A DNA stretch of 64,000 nucleotides from Lewinella sp. LCG006. GTDB lineage: Bacteria > Bacteroidota > Bacteroidia > Chitinophagales > Saprospiraceae. The position numbers and the translations under genes are program-made. Each line of letters begins with the position of its first letter. Position 1 is the first letter of the stretch. The notes beneath the pieces are model-generated. The model made no database searches and was not told the origin of the DNA. It was given only the letters and a program-made list of their open reading frames with translations. The stretch spans positions 6,987,802 through 7,051,801 of the forward strand of contig NZ_CP160680.1 of the NCBI RefSeq assembly GCF_040784935.1, in the 5' to 3' direction. Of this stretch, positions 55,141 through 64,000 are shown piece after piece.

Positions 55141-58100
55141 CTATTCCTCTTCCTCTCCACTAGTCGCCAGTCCAGCCAATTGACTGGCCAGACGGTGGCA
55201 GGTGAGTCCTGGATTTTTCCATAACTCTTCGGAGCTGAAACTCAACAGGCGATAGCCAGAAAGGCGTAAGCGATCCTTTTGCCAGTTTTCCCAATCGATG
55301 GTCGTGACCGTACCTTGGGCGATAAAGCCATCCGTCAGGAGGATAATTTCATCGCCCGTGGGGGCTGTGGCTAACAATACTTTCACCTCGATACCTCTCA
55401 CCCTGGTGAAGCGCCATTCCCATCCGGGCAATTGTGCTTTGAGGCGATAGGTCAATTCACGGGCCAGCGAATCTGAGGCGGGCTGCTGAGGAATGGAAAT
55501 GGGCCATTGTTGGCGTAAGCGATCGATCTCCCCGTAATCTTGGGTACTCACTGCGTGGGCCAGACCGATCATCAGGGTTTGCAGTTGCTCGCCGGGGCGA
55601 TCCGACCAAGATTGCCGAACGGCTATTTCATCCAGCGGCAGCGAGTTGAGCACATGAATGGTTTGAGCCTGAGAAAATACTTGTTGTAAAACCTCCAGAC
55701 TGGCAAGTTCCCGCCCTTGATTCAGGCGAGGCAACAGGGACGACAAATGCCCTTTGTAGTCAACAGGGCCATAAACCGGGGTATAAATGATCACCTCGAA
55801 TTGCTGAGACATCGCATCCGCTGCCTGGAGTACCGTGAGGCCGTTGCGTTCCAGTTGTTGTACTAATTCCGCTCCAGGACTACGTTCCTTTTTGATGCGA
55901 AACAGCAGCTGTTGTACCAGGTCGCGTTGGGTAGCAGTGAGGGTGATAATACCGACCCTCGGGAAGGTTTTCAAGCCTTGCTTTTCGATGGCGTTCAGCA
56001 ATTTTAGCACTTCCTGGGCTTCTACCTCATTGATTTGGTCTTGCTCGGAAAAGCGGCCATCTACCTGATGAAAAAACACCTGCGGTTGGCGACTGCTCCA
56101 TTTTTCGGCAAGATTTGGCACCCGATCATCTGCACAAAAAACGGTGGGAATATTACCTTGCTTAAGGTACGTTACTACCCCTTGTTCCGAAAGAGTCAAC
56201 TGATTGGTATCCGCAACTACCGCCAATTGCTTGGCGCGACTCAACAGGGTCTCCGCTTCGGAGCGGCTCAAATCCTGAGCTTTTTCTAAAACAACCAAAT
56301 CATAATAAGGCACCAGTTCGGCTGCTACTTCCGGGTTGGCAAAGCTGATGGGGTAAGCATTGACGAATTGTTCTCCGTATTCCTGCATCAAAACCCCTAG
56401 GCTTTCGGGCCAGGTTTTTAGTGCAGATTTAAGTTGCTGCTGTGCTTTATTTCTGCGATTGGTCCACTCGTACTGGATAAAACCGGGTAGCTGTGCCCTC
56501 AACTGCTCCACTTCCTGGATGTACTTTTCTTTAGCTGCCGACCCCAGCGGCGAGAAGGGTGTATAGTGCTTTTGGAGCCCTTCATTAAAATACCAACTTG
56601 AGAAGGATGCCTCCCAATCTTTGGGTCGAGATCGGAGAATGGCCTGGATGGTTTTACGACTGATTTCAGACAAGGAAAACCAGTTGCGTTGCCAATTATA
56701 GAACCCTTCGTATTGCAAGAGCCCTTCCTGGCTCCTTTCCAATTGGTCGATGATTTCTTCGAGGTTCTTTTGCTGACGAGGCAGGGTCAAGGTTTTTGAT
56801 TGTAGCGGAAGCTGGTACAATCCACTGGCATTGACTTCGTCGATAAAGACTTCGAGGTCGCGCTCAAGCAACTCAATCCCGGAAGAAGCATCTAAATCAG
56901 CAATAGCTGTTTTAAAGTTCAGGCGAACCATCTCCTCCTGAATCCCCTGAAAGAGATAATTGCGCCAGTTGTCCAAGGTCTCCCGAAACGAGATCAGCAA
57001 GGGAGCCAGCTTATCCAAAAGCTGACGTGGTTTCTGTTTAGGCCAATCAAAAGGAAATGGATCTAACTGGGTATGCAAATCTTTCAGCGCCTCATAATCG
57101 GCTTGCAAAGCATTTTTCTCTTCAAGTGCTTTTTGGTACTTGTTGGAAAAGCGGCCATAGATTTTCAAAGTCCGATCGCCTGAGCGGAGCGTATCTGCGC
57201 CGAAGGCATTGTGGCTGTCTTCCAGGCGTTGTTCAAGCCGCTCGAAGAGGTTCCTCAACTGTAGGTAACGCTGCTCGTGGAAGCCAGCCAATTGATCCGC
57301 ATACTGGCTCTGGATGCGTACATAACGCTGGTGTAACTTACGCGCCTGGGCCAACAACTTTTGACTTGTGGTCGCAATAAACTCCTGGCTCTCCCTCAAA
57401 TCCTGGTGAATAAAAATCGCTGCACTGAGGTTGCTCAGCGGATGGTGCAAGGTACCTATGGCTTCGTAGAGTGGCTTGGTAGCGAGCAGGGCCTTGCTGA
57501 TTTCCTGGTATTCGCGAGGAGTAAAACTGTACTGAGAAGCATTTAACTGGCTTGCCAACAGCTCCTTGCCTTCTGCCCGGGCATAGTAAAGGTAAAACCC
57601 GAGAAGGTCAGACCAGGATTTGTCACCAAAGATTTTTTTCCTGGAAGCTTCGTACCAGGCATCGTACTGACGCTGGAGGCGATTGCACCGACTCAGAGTG
57701 GTTCGCCAACGCAGGGGGTCGTAAGTAGCGGGCGTTGTTTTGTTTTTATCAAAAGAAGCAATCAAGCCCTTGAGAATGGGTAAGTCCAGCAACGGGTCTT
57801 GCCAAAGCAAACCATAACCGTTTAAAGCCGTGATTTTATCAAGTTGTTGATAAAGGGCTTCCAGATTGGCTTTTTTTCGGGAAACGATCAAGCAAGACTT
57901 ACCCTGTGCTAGGCTTAGCTTCAGCAGTTCGGCACTAATGGAGCTCAGGCCACTCTCCGGGTTACCTTCCGCTAGTGCGTACCTTTGGCCCAAAACTTGC
58001 TTGAAAAAATAATACTGTGCAGGTGCTAAACGCGATAATGCCAAATTGCCAATCGCCGATTCTTCGTGGGTAAACGGCTCATGGAAATGTACGGGCAAAT

Positions 58101-58722
58101 CTCCATTGTTGCGCCAGTGGCTGGTATCCACCACTAGTCGGGCCGACCACCAAAGCTCTCCCGCCCCTTCCGGATCTATTTCTATTTGAGGCATTTGCGC
58201 CAATGCGGGCTGCCAACTGGAAGAACAATATTCCGTTTTTTCGGCAAGTGCTTGCGCAAACAGCCCCAATTGTTGTAGCGCTTCCGTGGAAGGCTGCAGG
58301 GCTGCTTCCAAGAGCTTTTCCCAGTCGTTGGGCGCGGTAGTACTTAATGCGGCAACTACTTTTCCATTGGATTCTCCTGCTGTCCCCACGTAGGTTTTCA
58401 GCACCCAATGAGGGCGGTTATTGACGGGCGGCTCCAGGATACAAGGCCAGCGTAAGAGGGGAATTCTGTTTAATTGCCCAGCTTCCTTGCGCAATAGATA
58501 GGGGTAAGTAAAATACAAGACCTGACGGCCTTCCAGGCGCTGTGCAGCGCGTTGTTCATTGAAAAAATGCCAAAGCTTTTTCTCCTGGTCAAAGCGCGGT
58601 TGAAGAATAATTTCTGCGGCACCAGTAGTCAACAGTGACTTCAACCAGTTGTAGGCCAAATCAGTGTCTTCAACCAGTGTCATCCAGTTCAAATATAGGT
58701 TAGCCCTAGAGGTCTCGATCAT
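55141..58722 (-). CDS. Large protein resembling a catalytically dead SF1 helicase with Vsr-like C-terminus
   Basis: 1193 residues, intact frame. Several segments align by eye with DUF4011/AAA_11-AAA_12 superfamily-1 helicases, but each catalytic motif is broken. Residues 250-281 correspond to the Walker A strand and loop, with GNPESGLSS (253-261) in place of GPPGTGKT. DLVVLEKAQD (~808-817) stands for the D-E-A-x Walker B, VVADTNQL (~836) for V-G-D-x-x-Q-L, and the QGxE and ALTRAR motifs are also lost (~955-1010). The C-terminal ~105 residues have the layout of the Vsr-like MTES_1575 endonuclease domain (DWENWQKDRLRLSGY ~1143-1157) without clear acidic active-site residues. Coiled coils fill ~450-700. 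It stands alone, with its own promoter. Role unknown; I infer a structural or regulatory pseudoenzyme. Confidence 0.7.
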   Translation of the reverse strand: MIETSRANLYLNWMTLVEDTDLAYNWLKSLLTTGAAEIILQPRFDQEKKLWHFFNEQRAAQRLEGRQVLYFTYPYLLRKEAGQLNRIPLLRWPCILEPPVNNRPHWVLKTYVGTAGESNGKVVAALSTTAPNDWEKLLEAALQPSTEALQQLGLFAQALAEKTEYCSSSWQPALAQMPQIEIDPEGAGELWWSARLVVDTSHWRNNGDLPVHFHEPFTHEESAIGNLALSRLAPAQYYFFKQVLGQRYALAEGNPESGLSSISAELLKLSLAQGKSCLIVSRKKANLEALYQQLDKITALNGYGLLWQDPLLDLPILKGLIASFDKNKTTPATYDPLRWRTTLSRCNRLQRQYDAWYEASRKKIFGDKSWSDLLGFYLYYARAEGKELLASQLNASQYSFTPREYQEISKALLATKPLYEAIGTLHHPLSNLSAAIFIHQDLRESQEFIATTSQKLLAQARKLHQRYVRIQSQYADQLAGFHEQRYLQLRNLFERLEQRLEDSHNAFGADTLRSGDRTLKIYGRFSNKYQKALEEKNALQADYEALKDLHTQLDPFPFDWPKQKPRQLLDKLAPLLISFRETLDNWRNYLFQGIQEEMVRLNFKTAIADLDASSGIELLERDLEVFIDEVNASGLYQLPLQSKTLTLPRQQKNLEEIIDQLERSQEGLLQYEGFYNWQRNWFSLSEISRKTIQAILRSRPKDWEASFSSWYFNEGLQKHYTPFSPLGSAAKEKYIQEVEQLRAQLPGFIQYEWTNRRNKAQQQLKSALKTWPESLGVLMQEYGEQFVNAYPISFANPEVAAELVPYYDLVVLEKAQDLSRSEAETLLSRAKQLAVVADTNQLTLSEQGVVTYLKQGNIPTVFCADDRVPNLAEKWSSRQPQVFFHQVDGRFSEQDQINEVEAQEVLKLLNAIEKQGLKTFPRVGIITLTATQRDLVQQLLFRIKKERSPGAELVQQLERNGLTVLQAADAMSQQFEVIIYTPVYGPVDYKGHLSSLLPRLNQGRELASLEVLQQVFSQAQTIHVLNSLPLDEIAVRQSWSDRPGEQLQTLMIGLAHAVSTQDYGEIDRLRQQWPISIPQQPASDSLARELTYRLKAQLPGWEWRFTRVRGIEVKVLLATAPTGDEIILLTDGFIAQGTVTTIDWENWQKDRLRLSGYRLLSFSSEELWKNPGLTCHRLASQLAGLATSGEEEE

Positions 58723-58771
58723 AGTCTTGAAGGTACAAATGCGGTGAGTTGTCAGTTTTTTGGCTGACTGT

Positions 58772-58803
58772 CAAAAATAGAGAGGGGAATTTAAATGGAC
58801 AAC
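58772..58803 (-). promoter_or_regulatory. Predicted promoter of the pseudo-helicase gene
   Basis: TATTTTTG (58779-58772) matches TAnnTTTG and GTTG (58803-58800), one mismatch from TTTG, is 20 bp upstream. The leader to the ATG at 58722 would be about 45 nt. Confidence 0.55.
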
Positions 58804-58866
58804 TATTCCCGGGCTTTTGTCGGAAAAGAAAAAGTCGCGTGAGTGCATGCAGGTCACAAGGGACAT

Positions 58867-58914
58867 ATCTGGCCTTCTGGGGCAAATTCATGCATTTGCC
58901 CTAGAAGGCCAGAT
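58867..58914 (-). terminator. Long hairpin after the MORN lipoprotein gene
   Basis: ATCTGGCCTTCT plus GGGCAAAT pair with ATTTGCCC plus AGAAGGCCAGAT, interrupted by one G/T mismatch, around a 6-nt loop. It starts 11 bp beyond the lipoprotein stop. There is no long U-run, so it may also stabilise the 3' end. Confidence 0.65.
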
Positions 58915-58924
58915 CAAGGAAAAC

Positions 58925-59533
58925 TTACTTATTCACCACGCCACCGCTGATTTTCTCTCCATTGCGGTACATGTATTCCACCATGATATTACCTTCGGGA
59001 TCATAGTCGCGTACAAGACCATCTAGTTGGCCCGCTTTGTAGGAAGCTTCCTTTTTCAGTTTACCATCGCGGTAATCGTATTCGCGCAGCACGCCATCCA
59101 GCTCACCGTCCTTGTAATTGGCGGTCATTTCCTCGCGGCCAAAGCGATATTTACCCCAAGGGCCATCCAGCTTATTGTTCTTATAGGTAGCCATCAACTC
59201 TGCCTGCCCGCGTTCGTTGAATTCCATGTACACGCCGGTGTAAAGGTCTTCAACAAAACTGATCACTTTTACGGGGAAACTACCCTCTGCGCTGTAATAT
59301 GCCCAGGTACCGTTCTTTTTACCATTGATCATGGGGCCGGCTTCCATAATTTTCCCATCGGGCGTCAATAGCTTGGCCATGGAGGCACTGGTGCCAGGAA
59401 TTGGTGTTATTTCATAATTACCAATCGAAATAGAAGAGGCTTCGGTCGCAGCAGCAGGTCCCGGTGAAGCATTGTTCTCACAGCTCCATAACAAGGCCAA
59501 CGCCAGTACTAAAGAAAAAAACGTTCTCATCAC
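58925..59533 (-). CDS. MORN/YwqK-repeat lipoprotein
   Basis: 202 residues with a lipoprotein signal (MMRTFFSLVLALALLWSC, acylated Cys18). Residues ~75-195 contain five to six repeats of the Y-x-x-G-x-L-D-G type (for example YKDGELDGVLREYD, YKAGQLDGLVRDYD). These form an extended beta sheet in MORN/YwqK proteins. Similar repeats occur in the MORN/SPOR protein at 14923-16602. It is probably periplasmic or outer-membrane-anchored; the partner is unknown. It is monocistronic, with a hairpin after the stop. Confidence 0.8.
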   Translation of the reverse strand: MMRTFFSLVLALALLWSCENNASPGPAAATEASSISIGNYEITPIPGTSASMAKLLTPDGKIMEAGPMINGKKNGTWAYYSAEGSFPVKVISFVEDLYTGVYMEFNERGQAELMATYKNNKLDGPWGKYRFGREEMTANYKDGELDGVLREYDYRDGKLKKEASYKAGQLDGLVRDYDPEGNIMVEYMYRNGEKISGGVVNK

Positions 59534-59765
59534 AATAATTTTGTATCTCTGGAAATTTTTGTGTTTCAGGTCAATCGAAAGTAAAAATCACGCTCCTTAC
59601 CAGTCGCTTAAGATTTTCACTTTAGCTTGACCACAAAAATTTCCAGAGAAGGGTAATTTTTGATTTTAAAAAGAGCCGTAAATGTAAGGGTCTTCCTGCT
59701 GAATTTGCTAATTTTCGCAATAAGGTCTATTTTTGATCCCCGGCAACATTTGCAACTTAGTAATA
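59534..59765. other. Intergenic region left of the MITE-like element
   Basis: AT-rich, without a supported gene. A short open frame on the minus strand (59617-59820) has no family resemblance and runs into the inverted repeat element. No promoter of the TAnnTTTG type for the MORN lipoprotein was found. Confidence 0.5.
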
Positions 59766-59890
59766 TGACGGAAATAACTGATTCCATTTTTTCCAACGAT
59801 TCGCGAATATTTTCACACAAGCTCCTTTTAGTTGCTTGCTTAGAAAATTTTAGCGAATCAAAAATGGAATAAGTTATTTTTGTTCCGTCA
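59766..59890. repeat. 125-bp MITE-like element with long imperfect inverted repeats
   Basis: The ends are TGACGGAA and TTCCGTCA. The arms continue inward with matching blocks: AATAACT/AGTTATT, ATTCCATTTTT/AAAATGGAAT, GATTCGC/GCGAATC and ATTTTC/GAAAAT. The arms cover about 50 bp each, around a ~25-bp centre. CTTAG occurs near both sides but not directly at the ends, so no clean target duplication is seen. It could be a miniature transposable element or a long hairpin RNA. Confidence 0.65.
59875..59882 (+). promoter_or_regulatory. Possible -7 box for the TPR-secG operon
   Basis: TATTTTTG matches TAnnTTTG, 40 bp before the ATG at 59923. It lies inside the right arm of the MITE-like element. The -33 region is poor (TTTA about 23 bp upstream). 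Confidence 0.35.
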
Positions 59891-59922
59891 CTTAGAACTG
59901 ATCAGGCCGTACAACAGCAGGA

Positions 59923-61506
59923 ATGAACGCAGAAAATTTCATGGAATACCTGGCACAGCCAGCTAAACTGTACCAACTACCGTATCAGGAAATAAAAAAC
60001 CTGGTAGAGGAATACCCTTATTCTGCCAACCTCCGCCAGTTGCTACTTCTAAAAAGCAGGATCGAAAAAGATCCCAAATTTGAGCAATACCTCCACAATT
60101 TAGCCGCTCATACCTTTGATCGGGAACACCTCTACACTTTTATCCACGAAAAACTTCCCCAATTACTCGAATTGGACACAGAACCTGAGGAGCGCCTCGA
60201 ACTCAAAGACCTTACGCAGCTTGTTAGTCCAGAGAAAGTACCTGTACGGCGAGAGGAAGACGTGTTTGAAGTCGGAGGTCAGAAGTCGGAAGTCGGAAGT
60301 AATGAGATGCGCGAAGACCTAGAGGAAAGTTCGCCACTAGGTAAACCAAATATTTCCGAATTCCGAATTCCTCCCGATAGCTCGGGATCTGATTTTGAAG
60401 TCGGAGGTCAGAAGTCGGATCCCGAGCTATCGGGAGGAAGTAACGAGACATACGAAGACCAGGAAGAGCGGGTTACCGAATTTATTGTTGGTGCCGCTTC
60501 AGAAGGACTAGACGAAAACTCGTCTCTGCCAGAACCTGACAATTCCGATTTTGAAGTCGGAAGTCAGAAGTCGGAAGTCGGAAGTGACGAGACACACGAA
60601 GAGCAAGAGGAGCGGGTTACCGAATTTATTGTTGGTGCCGCTTCAGAAGGACTAGACGAAAACTCGTCTCTGCCAGAACCTGACAATTCCGATTTTGAAG
60701 TCGGAAGTCAGAAGTCAGAAGTCGGAAGTGACGAGACACACGAAGACCAGGAGGAGCAGGTAATCGAATTCATTGTTGGGAGTAACGATTCTGCACAGGA
60801 AGAAAACTCGCCTCTAGCAAAACCTAATAATTCCGATTTTGAAGTCGGAAGTCAGAAGTCGGAAGTCGGAAGTAACGAGACACACGAAGACCAGGAGGAG
60901 CAGGTAATCGAATTCATTGTTGGGAGTAACGATTCTGCACAGGAGGAAATCTCGCCTCTAGCAGAAGCTGACAATTCCGATTTTGAAGTCGGAAGTCAGA
61001 AGGCGGATCCCGAGCTATCGGGAGGAAGTAACGAGACACACGAAGACCTAGAGGAAAGTACGCCACTAGGTAAACCAAATACTTCCGAATTCCGAATTCC
61101 TCCCGATGCCTCGGGATCCGACTTTGAAATACCTGCGTCCTTACTCCAGACCCTCATCAGTGGGTCGTTGTTAGTAGGTACTCCTTTGGTGCCAAAAGCG
61201 AAGGAGAATTTTGCCAGTTGGCAAAGCCAGCGCCAGCGCAAGGAAACAGCAAGCCGTTGGGAAAGGCTTCGCCAGCGCTCTGTACGTAGTACTGCGGACG
61301 AGGAAAATCCGTTAAAAGCCAAGGAGATGGCAAAACAAAGTGTGCAGGATCAAGCCAACCTCGCTTCGGAAACACTGGCCAAACTGCTGACGCGGCAGGG
61401 GCAATACCGCAAAGCCATAAAAATCTATGAGCGATTAAGCTTGTTATATCCAGAAAAAAGCCGTTACTTTGCGGCCACAATTGAAGAACTGAAACTAAAA
61501 CAATAA
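59923..61506 (+). CDS. TPR-type protein with DNA-repeat-derived 48-residue repeats
   Basis: 527 residues. The N-terminal ~105 residues (MNAENFMEYLAQPAKLYQLP...) are helical. The C-terminal ~70 residues (ASETLAKLLTRQGQYRKAIK through EELKLK) form a TPR-like hairpin. Both ends look like a conserved Bacteroidota protein encoded beside secG. Between them, residues ~114-402 are acidic, low-complexity repeats beginning D-F-E-V-G-S-Q-K-S-E-V-G-S with a 48-residue period (starts at 209, 257, 305, 353). Their DNA consists of GAAGTCGGAAGTCAGAAGTC-type words and CCCGATAGCTCGGGA palindromes that also occur between genes. secG starts 4 bp after the stop, so the genes are co-transcribed. The insert is probably disordered; function unknown. 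Confidence 0.8.
   Translation: MNAENFMEYLAQPAKLYQLPYQEIKNLVEEYPYSANLRQLLLLKSRIEKDPKFEQYLHNLAAHTFDREHLYTFIHEKLPQLLELDTEPEERLELKDLTQLVSPEKVPVRREEDVFEVGGQKSEVGSNEMREDLEESSPLGKPNISEFRIPPDSSGSDFEVGGQKSDPELSGGSNETYEDQEERVTEFIVGAASEGLDENSSLPEPDNSDFEVGSQKSEVGSDETHEEQEERVTEFIVGAASEGLDENSSLPEPDNSDFEVGSQKSEVGSDETHEDQEEQVIEFIVGSNDSAQEENSPLAKPNNSDFEVGSQKSEVGSNETHEDQEEQVIEFIVGSNDSAQEEISPLAEADNSDFEVGSQKADPELSGGSNETHEDLEESTPLGKPNTSEFRIPPDASGSDFEIPASLLQTLISGSLLVGTPLVPKAKENFASWQSQRQRKETASRWERLRQRSVRSTADEENPLKAKEMAKQSVQDQANLASETLAKLLTRQGQYRKAIKIYERLSLLYPEKSRYFAATIEELKLKQ
60370..60437. repeat. 20-bp perfect inverted repeat inside the repeat gene
   Basis: CCTCCCGATAGCTCGGGATC (60370-60389) and GATCCCGAGCTATCGGGAGG (60418-60437) are exact complements. 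A similar but imperfect pair recurs near 61003-61022 and 61099-61118. Confidence 0.9.
60547..61122 (+). repeat. 144-bp tandem repeats within the TPR-type gene
   Basis: Four units start at 60547, 60691, 60835 and 60979, each opening GATTTTGAAGTCGGAAGTCA, and a fifth partial start is at 61120. The period is exactly 144 bp for the first three steps, so the frame is kept. Adjacent units are nearly identical in long stretches, which indicates recent duplication. Confidence 0.9.
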
Positions 61507-61510
61507 TAAT

Positions 61511-61765
61511 ATGATCACCGGCTTGACAATTCTGACCGCTCTGGTATGCTTGTTGCTGATGGGAGCCGTTCTCATTCAAAACCCCAAAGGAGGTGGAATT
61601 GATTCTACTTTCGGTGGTAGTTCAGCTAACCAAGTATTCGGTGCTGCGAAGTCTACGGACTTTATCGAAAAGGTTACCTGGTACTTGGCCATTGCACTGT
61701 TCGCGCTGTGCATTATCACTTCATTGGTAGCAGATAGCTCTGCCACTGATGCGATGGGCCTCTAA
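61511..61765 (+). CDS. secG: Preprotein translocase subunit SecG
   Basis: 84 residues with two transmembrane helices (~4-24 and ~54-75). The loop has the SecG signature QNPKGGGIDSTFGGSSANQV followed by FGAAKSTDF. It assists the SecYEG channel. It is 4 bp downstream of the TPR-type gene and followed by a strong terminator. Confidence 0.95.
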   Translation: MITGLTILTALVCLLLMGAVLIQNPKGGGIDSTFGGSSANQVFGAAKSTDFIEKVTWYLAIALFALCIITSLVADSSATDAMGL

Positions 61766-61783
61766 AAAAGAGCACACTAGCTT

Positions 61784-61820
61784 AAAAAAGCCTGACCGAG
61801 TTTTCGGTCAGGCTTTTTTT
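61784..61820 (+). terminator. Terminator after secG
   Basis: AAAAAAGCCTGACCGA and TCGGTCAGGCTTTTTTT form a 16-bp perfect stem with a short loop and seven T. Confidence 0.95.
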
Positions 61821-61843
61821 GTGGTACCGAGCATAGGATCGGT

Positions 61844-61884
61844 CGCTCCATAGGATCGGGTTTGAAACCCAATCCTACGGAGCG
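61844..61884. repeat. 41-bp imperfect palindrome between secG and groES
   Basis: CGCTCCATAGGATCGGGTTT followed by its near-complement AAACCCAATCCTACGGAGCG, with three mismatches. A partial extra copy of ATAGGATCGG lies at 61833-61842. It has the look of an intergenic palindromic repeat. The gap 61766-62129 contains no supported gene. Confidence 0.75.
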
Positions 61885-62038
61885 GAAAGAGCGGATAGCC
61901 TGTCCCACAGGGGAGCGCCCAAAAAAACGCCCCACTGACAAAACAACCCTGTCAAAAATTCACCTGCTACTTTTGATTTTGGGCGGATGCTCTGCCGCAT
62001 TTGCTGACAACCTGTCGCTTTGTCAGCTTGGTTGCCTT

Positions 62039-62054
62039 TGGCACGTATTATGCT
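62039..62054 (+). promoter_or_regulatory. Sigma-54-like promoter upstream of groES
   Basis: TGGCACG-TATT-ATGCT fits the -24/-12 consensus TGGCACG-N4-TTGCW with one mismatch. The GG (62040-62041) to GC (62052-62053) distance is exactly 12 bp. No TAnnTTTG element was found upstream of groES. The predicted start point (~62065) is next to the palindrome 62066-62082. Confidence 0.5.
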
Positions 62055-62065
62055 AATAGACCAAT

Positions 62066-62082
62066 GTTGCCAGACTGGCAAC
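62066..62082. promoter_or_regulatory. Palindrome at the groES transcript start
   Basis: GTTGCCAG-A-CTGGCAAC is a perfect 8-bp inverted repeat with a 1-nt centre, 47 bp before the groES ATG. It may be an operator or a 5'-UTR element. It is not the CIRCE sequence, which I did not find. Confidence 0.5.
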
Positions 62083-62129
62083 TTTCCATGTAATTCATTA
62101 ATTCAATTGATAATCAAACTTATTCATTT

Positions 62130-62393
62130 ATGAAGCCCATCAACGACCGAGTAGTGATCAAGCCGGCTACGGCGGAAGAAACCACGAAGGGTGGTATCAT
62201 TATTCCGGATACAGCCAAGGAAAAGCCACAGCGCGGCGAGGTTGTAGCAGTTGGTCCTGGTAAGGACGGCAACTTAATGACAGTACAAGTCGGCGATGTC
62301 GTACTTTACGGCAAATACGCTGGCCAGGAAATCAACTTCGAAGGAGAGGACTACCTCATCATGCGCGAAGACGACGTCCTGATCATTCTGTAG
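62130..62393 (+). CDS. groES: Co-chaperonin GroES
   Basis: 87 residues, slightly shorter than the usual ~95. It opens [20 protein letters not shown], followed by the mobile loop ([20 protein letters not shown]) and the closing [15 protein letters not shown]. It caps the GroEL ring. It is followed 123 bp later by groEL in the same direction, the normal operon. Confidence 0.97.
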   Translation: MKPINDRVVIKPATAEETTKGGIIIPDTAKEKPQRGEVVAVGPGKDGNLMTVQVGDVVLYGKYAGQEINFEGEDYLIMREDDVLIIL

Positions 62394-62491
62394 CTCTTAA
62401 CAACGCTCACATCAAACTTCGAGAAGTTTGGCAAAGGATATTTGATCTTCTGATTCCTTTCCTCCTTCTCAGATTTTTCCAAAAAACTTAA

Positions 62492-64000
<1,509 letters not shown>

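Noticed and set aside
59617-59820. 67-codon minus-strand frame upstream of the MORN lipoprotein gene
   Set aside because: Low-complexity, Lys/Ile-rich, overlaps the inverted repeat element and has no family features.
60240-61122. Regular 144-bp repeats as a possible CRISPR array
   Set aside because: The units are nearly identical along their whole length, without unique spacers, and keep an open reading frame. They are coding tandem repeats.
61862-62056. 64-codon frame between secG and groES with a hydrophobic, Cys-containing segment
   Set aside because: It begins in the palindromic repeat 61844-61884, has an odd basic N-terminus and runs over the predicted groES promoter. No family resemblance.
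61821-62129. CIRCE operator upstream of groES
   Set aside because: No TTAGCACTC-N9-GAGTGCTAA or near match is present; the palindrome found is GTTGCCAG-A-CTGGCAAC.

Overview
The window looks like a chromosome segment of a member of the Bacteroidota, most probably Saprospiria (Lewinella-like). The evidence is several secreted proteins with type IX secretion (T9SS) C-terminal sorting domains, a SprB-repeat/CHU_C giant protein, a SusC-like TonB-dependent receptor with a carboxypeptidase-regulatory N-terminus, the absence of Shine-Dalgarno sequences, and several TTTG-N20-TAnnTTTG-type promoters (Bacteroidota housekeeping sigma factor). The taxon is an inference from protein style; no rRNA gene is present.

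Layout. 1-690: truncated secreted protein. 933-8872: a giant RHS/YD-repeat protein whose C-terminal cassette carries a JAB/JAMM-like metalloprotease signature, followed 2 bp later by a small lipoprotein that is a candidate immunity protein. 9141-21807: a divergent two-operon locus encoding a nearly complete type II secretion/type IV pilus-like machine. The minus strand carries major pseudopilin, prepilin peptidase, ATPase GspE, secretin GspD and a GspL/PilM-N-like protein. The plus strand carries a MORN/SPOR protein, GspK-, GspI- and GspJ-like pseudopilins, GspF, a PilO/GspM-like protein, an Fn3-like lipoprotein and a PilP/GspC-like protein. 21821-24137: a small integrase region next to tRNA-Lys, with a duplicated remnant of the integrase 3' end and an orphan antitoxin-like gene. 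24296-31030: housekeeping block (dinB, rnz, STAS protein, clpC, infC-rpmI-rplT). 31266-32356: PadR regulator and a membrane-anchored M23 peptidase in one operon. 32687-34594: an IS1182-family insertion sequence. 34826-51844: ubiD, two T9SS cargo proteins, a TonB receptor, a small membrane protein and a 2296-residue SprB-like protein. 52202-59533: a lipoprotein, a serine hydrolase, a 1193-residue protein that looks like a catalytically dead SF1 helicase-nuclease, and a MORN lipoprotein. 59923-64000: a TPR-type protein swollen by in-frame DNA repeats, secG, groES and groEL (cut by the window end).

Main points of interest: the T2SS/T4P-like machine in a phylum better known for T9SS; the RHS-JAB toxin/lipoprotein pair; the pseudo-helicase; a dispersed GAAGTCGGAA-type repeat family that has also expanded inside a coding gene; and sigma-54-like promoter sequences in front of groES and, more weakly, clpC.
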